In this document: in pieces, positions 6,888-11,210 of the stretch
How positions within the stretch are numbered: the first letter of the stretch is position 1
Layout of the letters: every line of letters begins with the position of its first letter
Origin: Clostridiales bacterium
GTDB taxonomy: Bacteria > Bacillota > Clostridia > Oscillospirales > Ruminococcaceae
Direction of reading: 5' to 3'
Length of the DNA: 11,210 bases
Assembly (NCBI GenBank): GCA_029007575.1
Contig: JAQXIB010000240.1
Coordinates: 1-11,210 of the forward strand
Notes under the pieces: generated by a model
Database searches by the model: none
What the model was told of the DNA's origin: nothing
What the model saw: the letters and a program-made list of their open reading frames with translations, nothing else
Made by a program: the position numbers and the translations under genes

Positions 6888-6924
6888 CGGAATTTTATTC
6901 TTGTCGGAATTTATTCTTGTCGGA
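6888..6924. repeat. short tandem duplication over the phosphatase stop codon
   Basis: CGGAATTTTATTCTTGT (6888-6904) is followed at once by CGGAATTTATTCTTGT (6905-6920), one base shorter, and then CGGA. Read on the minus strand, the first-met copy encodes the last residues Arg-Gln-Glu and the stop of the phosphatase, and the second is a near copy placed after the stop. It looks like a recent slippage or duplication event with no obvious function. Confidence 0.8.
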
Positions 6925-7345
6925 GGAGGTTTTGCAGTTCTTCCTCAAAAAAGCGGCAGATCGCGTCCAAACAAGCTTCGTAAGCTGCTAAGTCCATCCC
7001 GTAGGGGTCCGGAATCCCGATGACTGTGATTTTTTCGGCAGCTTCGGGCAGCACACGAAGAATCGCCTCCCGATGAGCGGCAGTCATGACGTAGATGCGG
7101 GTGGCTTCTTTTACCAGCTCGGTGGATAACTGTCTTGCGCGGTGGGCGGTGGCGTCAATGCCGCGGTTTTGCAGCGCAATCAAAGCGTTGGCGCTGGCAG
7201 GCTCTCCCTCTGCTGCCGCCATCCCCGCGCTGGTTACCAGAATGCGGTCGGACAGCCCCTTTTTCTCTATGATATCACGTGCCAGATACTCCGCCATCGG
7301 ACTGCGGCAGGTGTTTCCGGTGCATACAAACAATAATTTTTCCAT
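6911..7345 (-). CDS. low-molecular-weight protein phosphatase, YwlE-like (possible arginine phosphatase)
   Basis: 144-aa protein of the LMW-PTP family, cytosolic. The P-loop CTGNTCRS lies at 8-15, with nucleophile Cys8 and phosphate-binding Arg14. The general acid is Asp113 in DPYG, near the C-terminus as in the family. The P-loop reads CTGNTCR as in B. subtilis YwlE, a protein-arginine phosphatase in which that threonine sets specificity; tyrosine phosphatases usually have Ile there (CTGNICR). Arginine phosphatase activity is therefore plausible, but no McsB arginine kinase is in view. ATG 7345 gives the family start MEKLLFVCTGN, with AAAGGA about 12 nt upstream; the longer frame to 7375 is not favoured. 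It lies 36 bp after polA and 37 bp before rimI, probably in one transcript. In many Firmicutes ywlE-type genes sit near tRNA t6A genes such as ywlC, which fits the context. Confidence 0.92.
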   Translation of the reverse strand: MEKLLFVCTGNTCRSPMAEYLARDIIEKKGLSDRILVTSAGMAAAEGEPASANALIALQNRGIDATAHRARQLSTELVKEATRIYVMTAAHREAILRVLPEAAEKITVIGIPDPYGMDLAAYEACLDAICRFFEEELQNLLRQE

Positions 7346-7381
7346 GATTCCGGTCTTTCCTTTCCAACGAAACACGTTGCT

Positions 7382-9949
7382 TTAATCTTTTGCGTCGTAC
7401 CAATTTTTTCCTTCGGCAATGTCGACGACCAGGGGCACGGACAGCGTAGCGGCATGTTCCATTTCTTCTTTCAGAATATTTTTTGCCCGGGGCGCGTCTT
7501 GATGACTGACCTCGATCAGCAGTTCGTCATGCACCTGTAAAATCAATCTGCCGTCGATTTTTTCCTCCTTTACCCGACGGTAAACCCGATTCATCGCGAT
7601 CTTGATAATATCGGCGGCAGAGCCCTGGATCGGAGCATTCATGGCAACCCGTTCTCCGAAGCTGCGGAGATTGTGGTTGGAGGCTTTCAGCTCGGCGATT
7701 TCCCGTTTTCTGCCGTAGATGGTCTTCGCATATCCGGTTTCCTTTGCTTCCTCGACGGCATGCTTCATAAAACGATCCACTCCGCTGTAAGTGGTCAGAT
7801 AGTTTTTGATATATTCTCCGGCTTCCTTGACCGACACGCCGATATCCTGTGACAAGGAAAACGCAGAGATACCGTAAACGATCCCGAAATTGATCGCCTT
7901 GGCACGGCTGCGCACCGAGGCGGGCAGGATGTCCTGCGGAATGCCAAAGATCTGTGAGGCAGTGATGGTATGGATATCCGCGCCGTTTCGGAAAGCTTCG
8001 ATCATGTTTTTGTCCTGTGAGATGTGCGCTAAAATCCGCAGCTCGATCTGCGAATAATCCGCATCCAGTAGCGTATATCCGTCTTTGGCGATAAAGAATT
8101 TCCGCATTTGGCTGCCAAGCTCGGTACGGATCGGGATATTCTGCATATTCGGCTCGGTGGAGCTGATTCTGCCGGTGCGTGTTTCGGTCTGATTAAAGGT
8201 AGAACGCACTCTGCCGTCGGGATCGATCACCTTGAGCAAGCCGACCACATAGGTGGAATTCAGTTTAGACAGCTTGCGGTATTCCAATAATATTTGGACA
8301 AAGGGATGATAATTTTTCAGGCTCTCCAACACCTCGGCATTGGTAGAATAGCCGCTTTTGGTTTTCTTTTTTGCCGGCAGCCCTAATTTGTTAAACAAAA
8401 TTTCGCTCAGGTCATTGGTGGAGTTGGGGTTAAACTCGTAACCGGCAATGTCAAACATCTGTTGACGCAGCAGTTCGATCTGTGCCTGCAATTGCTCGCC
8501 GAACTGCCGGATTCCGGCGGCATCAACCGCAAAGCCGCAGTATTCCATACTTGCCAGCACTTCGGTCAGCGGCATTTCGATATCCTGAAACAAGGGCAGC
8601 ATACCCTCTTTTTCCAAAGCGGCATACAAGCGGTCGCACAGCGGAGCCAGCAGTGCGATATCCCGGTATTCTTCCTGTTCAAAGAGCGGTTCCTCCGGTA
8701 GAAAATGCTGCGCCAGCGTTCCGATGTGGTAGCTTTTGGTGCCGGAATGAAGCAAATACGCGGCAATGACCGCGTCAAAGCTCACGTTGGAAAGGGTAAC
8801 GCCGTGTTGCTCACAGAACAGATAAACCGGCTTGACATCAAAGGTGCGTTTCGGAAGCTCGCTTTGACAGACGACCTCGAAAAAGATATTTTCCGCATTA
8901 AAATCATAAACCGAAATAGTATCCCCCAGATGAAACTGTAAAGAGGATACTCTGCCTTTCTCCATGCGCAGTAAAAAATCGATTTTCCCGTATTGCGTCA
9001 GCTTGATTTTTAAAGCATCAAGAGGCTGGTTCTTTTCAAGTTTGAGTTCTGTTTTCGGCTTGTCCGGCTGGGCGGTCTTTTCGGCAGGCAGATTTTCCAG
9101 ACCTAAGCGGGGAAGAAAGCTGTACATTTCCAGCTCGGAAAGAATCTTTGCCGCCTCCGTCTTGTCGGAATCGGTGTGATACAGTGCCGGCAGGGAGAAA
9201 TCCAGCGGGACAGCACAGTCGATCGTACCCAACTGCTTGCTCAAAAAGCAGGTTTCTTTCTCCTGAATCAGCAATTCTCTGGCGCGGGGTTTGATTTCGC
9301 CGCTGTCCAGATTGTCATATAAATTTTCGATACTGCCGAAGGTTTGGATGTAATGGAGCGCCGTTTTTTCTCCGATCCCTTTGACGCCCGGAATGTTGTC
9401 CGAACTGTCGCCCATCAGCGCTTTGACGTCCCGCAGCTGATCCGGTTCCAGTCCGTATTCCTCCTTGATTTTTTCGGGCGTATAATCGATATTGTCCTTG
9501 GTTTTCACCAGATGCACCGTGATATTTTTGTCGGTCAACTGCAAGCTGTCGCGGTCGCCGGTTGAGATAACGGCGGTATCGCCGTTTGCTTGACAGACTT
9601 TTGCGAGGGTGCCGATGATGTCGTCCGCTTCGTATCCTTCACATTCGATCACGGTGTGTCCCAGCGCGCGAAGCAACGCCTTGATATAGGGAAATTGTTC
9701 CCGCAGTTCGTCGGGAGAGGGCTTGCGCGTTCCCTTGTATCCGTCATACATCTTATGGCGGAAAGTCGGTGCGGGCAGGTCAAAAGCAACCGCCACACCG
9801 TCGGGTGAAACCTCCTTCATGGTTTTCAGCATGATGTTCAAAAAGCCGAAAATGGCGTTGGTATTGATGCCGCTTTTGGTGGTCAGCGGTCTGACGCCGT
9901 AAAAGGAACGGTTCATGATACTGTTTCCGTCTATAATTAAAAGCTTCAT
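7382..9949 (-). CDS. polA: DNA polymerase I
   Basis: 855 aa, full length. It fills gaps in repair and removes Okazaki primers. The N-terminal 5'-nuclease domain (about 1-290) shows its metal ligands in IIDGN (Asp7), AFDLPAPTFRH (Asp57), GYEADD (Asp109, Asp110), STGDRDS (Asp132, Asp134) and MGDSSDNIPGV (Asp181, Asp184). Residues about 310-470 correspond to the 3'-5' exonuclease fold, but the DxE motif and later acidic residues are not found, so proofreading is probably absent, as in Bacillus and Thermus Pol I. The polymerase domain has motif A (DYSQIELR, Asp631), motif B (RAKAINFGIVYG, Lys684 and Phe688) and motif C (QVHDE, Asp808). ATG 9949 begins MKLLIIDGNS with AGGAG 8 nt upstream; an extension to 10003 lacks support. 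It leads a leftward operon with the phosphatase, rimI and tsaD. Confidence 0.98.
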   Translation of the reverse strand: MKLLIIDGNSIMNRSFYGVRPLTTKSGINTNAIFGFLNIMLKTMKEVSPDGVAVAFDLPAPTFRHKMYDGYKGTRKPSPDELREQFPYIKALLRALGHTVIECEGYEADDIIGTLAKVCQANGDTAVISTGDRDSLQLTDKNITVHLVKTKDNIDYTPEKIKEEYGLEPDQLRDVKALMGDSSDNIPGVKGIGEKTALHYIQTFGSIENLYDNLDSGEIKPRARELLIQEKETCFLSKQLGTIDCAVPLDFSLPALYHTDSDKTEAAKILSELEMYSFLPRLGLENLPAEKTAQPDKPKTELKLEKNQPLDALKIKLTQYGKIDFLLRMEKGRVSSLQFHLGDTISVYDFNAENIFFEVVCQSELPKRTFDVKPVYLFCEQHGVTLSNVSFDAVIAAYLLHSGTKSYHIGTLAQHFLPEEPLFEQEEYRDIALLAPLCDRLYAALEKEGMLPLFQDIEMPLTEVLASMEYCGFAVDAAGIRQFGEQLQAQIELLRQQMFDIAGYEFNPNSTNDLSEILFNKLGLPAKKKTKSGYSTNAEVLESLKNYHPFVQILLEYRKLSKLNSTYVVGLLKVIDPDGRVRSTFNQTETRTGRISSTEPNMQNIPIRTELGSQMRKFFIAKDGYTLLDADYSQIELRILAHISQDKNMIEAFRNGADIHTITASQIFGIPQDILPASVRSRAKAINFGIVYGISAFSLSQDIGVSVKEAGEYIKNYLTTYSGVDRFMKHAVEEAKETGYAKTIYGRKREIAELKASNHNLRSFGERVAMNAPIQGSAADIIKIAMNRVYRRVKEEKIDGRLILQVHDELLIEVSHQDAPRAKNILKEEMEHAATLSVPLVVDIAEGKNWYDAKD

Positions 9950-9983
9950 CGGTAAAACTCCTATCCGGATGCCGTGTGTCCGA

Positions 9984-9999
9984 TTTTGATCGGTCAAAA
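9984..9999. repeat. inverted repeat in the polA leader
   Basis: TTTTGA and TCAAAA flank a 4-base centre (TCGG) within the polA 5' untranslated region. A related perfect palindrome, TTTTGATCAAAA, lies at 10137-10148 over the dus start. Both could be operator half-site pairs or chance AT-rich symmetry. Confidence 0.3.
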
Positions 10000-10005
10000 G
10001 CATGG

Positions 10006-10034
10006 TTGACGAAACGCTTCACGGCTATTATAAT
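10006..10034 (+). promoter_or_regulatory. sigma-A promoter for dus
   Basis: TTGACG (10006-10011), a spacer of exactly 17 bp and a perfect TATAAT (10029-10034). Transcription should start near 10041, giving a leader of about 98 nt before the dus TTG. The promoter lies inside the predicted polA 5' untranslated region. Confidence 0.88.
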
Positions 10035-10074
10035 GAAAAATAACACGAAATTTACAACAGAACGATTAAATATC

Positions 10075-10103
10075 AGTATAACACATTTTCAGATAATTAT
10101 CAA
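10075..10103 (-). promoter_or_regulatory. sigma-A promoter for polA
   Basis: On the minus strand TTGATA (10103-10098), a 17-bp spacer and TATACT (10080-10075), each 5 of 6 to consensus. Transcription should begin near 10068, about 119 nt before the polA ATG. A weaker alternative is TTGTAA (10057-10052) with a 19-bp spacer and TATAAT (10032-10027), which would share its -10 with the dus promoter. Confidence 0.75.
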
Positions 10104-10115
10104 TTACTGAAGATC

Positions 10116-10142
10116 ATGGCACGGAAGGAAAAAGAATTTTGA
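10116..10142 (+). CDS. possible 8-codon upstream ORF overlapping the dus start
   Basis: ATG 10116 opens an 8-residue frame (MARKEKEF) whose stop TGA (10140-10142) overlaps the dus start codon TTG (10139-10141) as TTGA, the arrangement expected for translational coupling. The ribosome binding site of dus lies inside it. No good ribosome binding site precedes this ATG (only GAAGATC), so its translation is doubtful. Confidence 0.25.
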   Translation: MARKEKEF

Positions 10143-11122
10143 TCAAAACAATAAAAATCGGGAACGTCAAAATCGAACAAACGGCTGCACTGGCACCGAT
10201 GGCGTCGGTCGCCGATCGTGCCTATCGGCAGATGGCAAAAAAATACGGTGCGGCATATGTGGTCGGAGAGATGGCGAGCGCAAAGGGATTGTGTTATTCC
10301 GACCGAAAAACAGCGGAACTGTTGGAATGCACGCCGGAGGAGCGTCCGATGGCAGTGCAGTTATTTGGGGATGATCCGGCATATATGGCGCAGGCAGTGG
10401 AGAAAGTACGGGCATATCAGCCGGATATCATCGACATCAACATGGGCTGTCCGGTGCCGAAGGTGGTGAACGGCGGAGCGGGCAGTGCGCTGATGAAAGA
10501 TCCGATCAGAGCAGCAGAGATTGTCAGAGCCGTTGTTTCGGCGTCTGAGGTGCCGGTGACGGTGAAAATCCGAAAAGGCTGGGACGATCACAGCATCAAC
10601 GCGGTGGAGTTTGCCAAGCGGATGGAGGATGCCGGCGCAGCGGCAATCGCCGTACACGGAAGAACCAGGCAGGAATACTACGGACCGCCGGCAGACTGGG
10701 AAGTTATCGCGCAGGTCAAACAAGCTGTGTCTGTGCCGGTCATTGGGAACGGGGATGTAACCGACGGCAAGACCGCTGCTGAAATGTATCGGCAAACCGG
10801 ATGCGATTTGGTGATGGTCGGCAGGGGCAGTTACGGCAGGCCGTGGGTATTTCGGGAAATTCGCGCTTATCTGGAAAGCGGAGAAGAACTGCCGCCGGTG
10901 TCACTGGAGGAACGGCTTGCGGTTATGCGGGAGCATGTCGAGCTGATTTGCAGGTATAACGGCGAGTACGGCGGGATGCGGATAGCCAGAAAGCATGCGG
11001 CATGGTATCTGAAAGGCTTGCGGGGAGCCGCGGCATTTCGGAAAGACAGCAGCAGCTTGGAAACGTTAGAGGATTTTTACCGTTTGCAGGAGAAAATCCG
11101 GCAAGCACAGCAGGAAGTTTGA
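10139..11122 (+). CDS. dus: tRNA-dihydrouridine synthase (DusB-type)
   Basis: 327-aa flavoenzyme that reduces uridines in the tRNA D-loop with NADPH and FMN. The FMN-binding TIM barrel spans about 10-245: LAPMAS at 18-23, QLFGDDP at 74-80, the signature DINMGCPVPK at 99-108 with catalytic Cys104, VKIRKGW at 142-148 (Lys143), HGRTR at 173-177, GNGDV at 203-207 and GRGSYGRPW at 228-236. A helical tRNA-binding domain follows to the end (RIARKHAAWYLKG). The start is TTG 10139, with AAGGA 9 nt upstream; the next Met is residue 21, inside the FMN motif, and is too late. The common LAPMAGVTD reads LAPMASVAD here. dus is transcribed divergently from polA and is probably co-transcribed with the DUF554-like gene 50 bp downstream. 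Subfamily by general resemblance only. Confidence 0.95.
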   Translation: MIKTIKIGNVKIEQTAALAPMASVADRAYRQMAKKYGAAYVVGEMASAKGLCYSDRKTAELLECTPEERPMAVQLFGDDPAYMAQAVEKVRAYQPDIIDINMGCPVPKVVNGGAGSALMKDPIRAAEIVRAVVSASEVPVTVKIRKGWDDHSINAVEFAKRMEDAGAAAIAVHGRTRQEYYGPPADWEVIAQVKQAVSVPVIGNGDVTDGKTAAEMYRQTGCDLVMVGRGSYGRPWVFREIRAYLESGEELPPVSLEERLAVMREHVELICRYNGEYGGMRIARKHAAWYLKGLRGAAAFRKDSSSLETLEDFYRLQEKIRQAQQEV

Positions 11123-11172
11123 TGACCGGACTGATGATAAGGGCAGACGGAATCGGAAAGGAAAGTTCAAAA

Positions 11173-11210
11173 ATGGTAGGAACAGGTACGATCGTCAATG
11201 TGGCGGCGGT
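11173..11210 (+). CDS. partial CDS, probable DUF554 family membrane protein (5' end only)
   Basis: Only 12 full codons are in the window (MVGTGTIVNVAA, then GT for a probable Val). The start GTGTIVNVAA resembles the N-terminus of DUF554 (YdfK-like) integral membrane proteins. AAGGA at 11158-11162 lies 10 nt before the ATG, which supports a genuine start. It follows dus by 50 bp on the same strand with no terminator between them. The rest lies beyond the window edge, so the family call is tentative. Confidence 0.6.
   Translation, partial: MVGTGTIVNVAA

Noticed and set aside
10923..11198. Minus-strand 91-codon frame at the right edge
   Set aside because: It overlaps the end of dus and the start of the DUF554-like gene on the other strand, with no supporting features.

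Overview
This window looks like an ordinary piece of chromosome from a low-to-mid-GC Firmicute, most likely a member of the Clostridia (Oscillospirales/Ruminococcaceae-like). The pointers are a T-box leader on pheST, strong AAGGA/GGAGG ribosome binding sites, sigma-A type promoters, a Pol I with a degenerate proofreading domain, a DUF4830 protein, and small clostridial-type membrane proteins. No phage, insertion sequence, CRISPR or defence genes are visible.

Layout. (1) Positions 1-3583, plus strand: the 3' end of a T-box riboswitch with antiterminator and terminator, then pheS and pheT (the two subunits of phenylalanyl-tRNA synthetase), closed by a strong bidirectional terminator. (2) Positions 3607-4400, minus strand: two small uncharacterised genes with predicted membrane segments, converging on pheT. 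(3) Positions 4401-4807: a gene-free, AT-rich stretch. It holds a candidate promoter for the small genes, a cluster of (T)GTGGAAA repeats spaced at 42 bp that resemble DnaA boxes, and the terminator of the next operon. (4) Positions 4808-9949, minus strand, read leftwards: polA, a low-molecular-weight phosphatase of the YwlE type, rimI, tsaD and a DUF4830 protein. The first four are tightly spaced and probably one operon. (5) Positions 9950-10138: a divergent control region in which the polA and dus promoters face each other and their transcripts should overlap by about 25-30 nt. (6) Positions 10139-11210, plus strand: dus (tRNA-dihydrouridine synthase, TTG start), followed by the first codons of a DUF554-like membrane protein cut by the window edge.

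Functionally the window is dominated by translation and tRNA maintenance: tRNA-Phe charging with editing, t6A37 synthesis by TsaD, RimI acetylation and tRNA dihydrouridylation. DNA repair and Okazaki-fragment processing (Pol I) and a probable protein-arginine or tyrosine phosphatase accompany them. No undescribed multi-gene system is evident. The least explained items are the 42-bp-phased GTGGAAA cluster, the face-to-face polA/dus promoters with an 8-codon upstream ORF, and the two unknown small membrane proteins.
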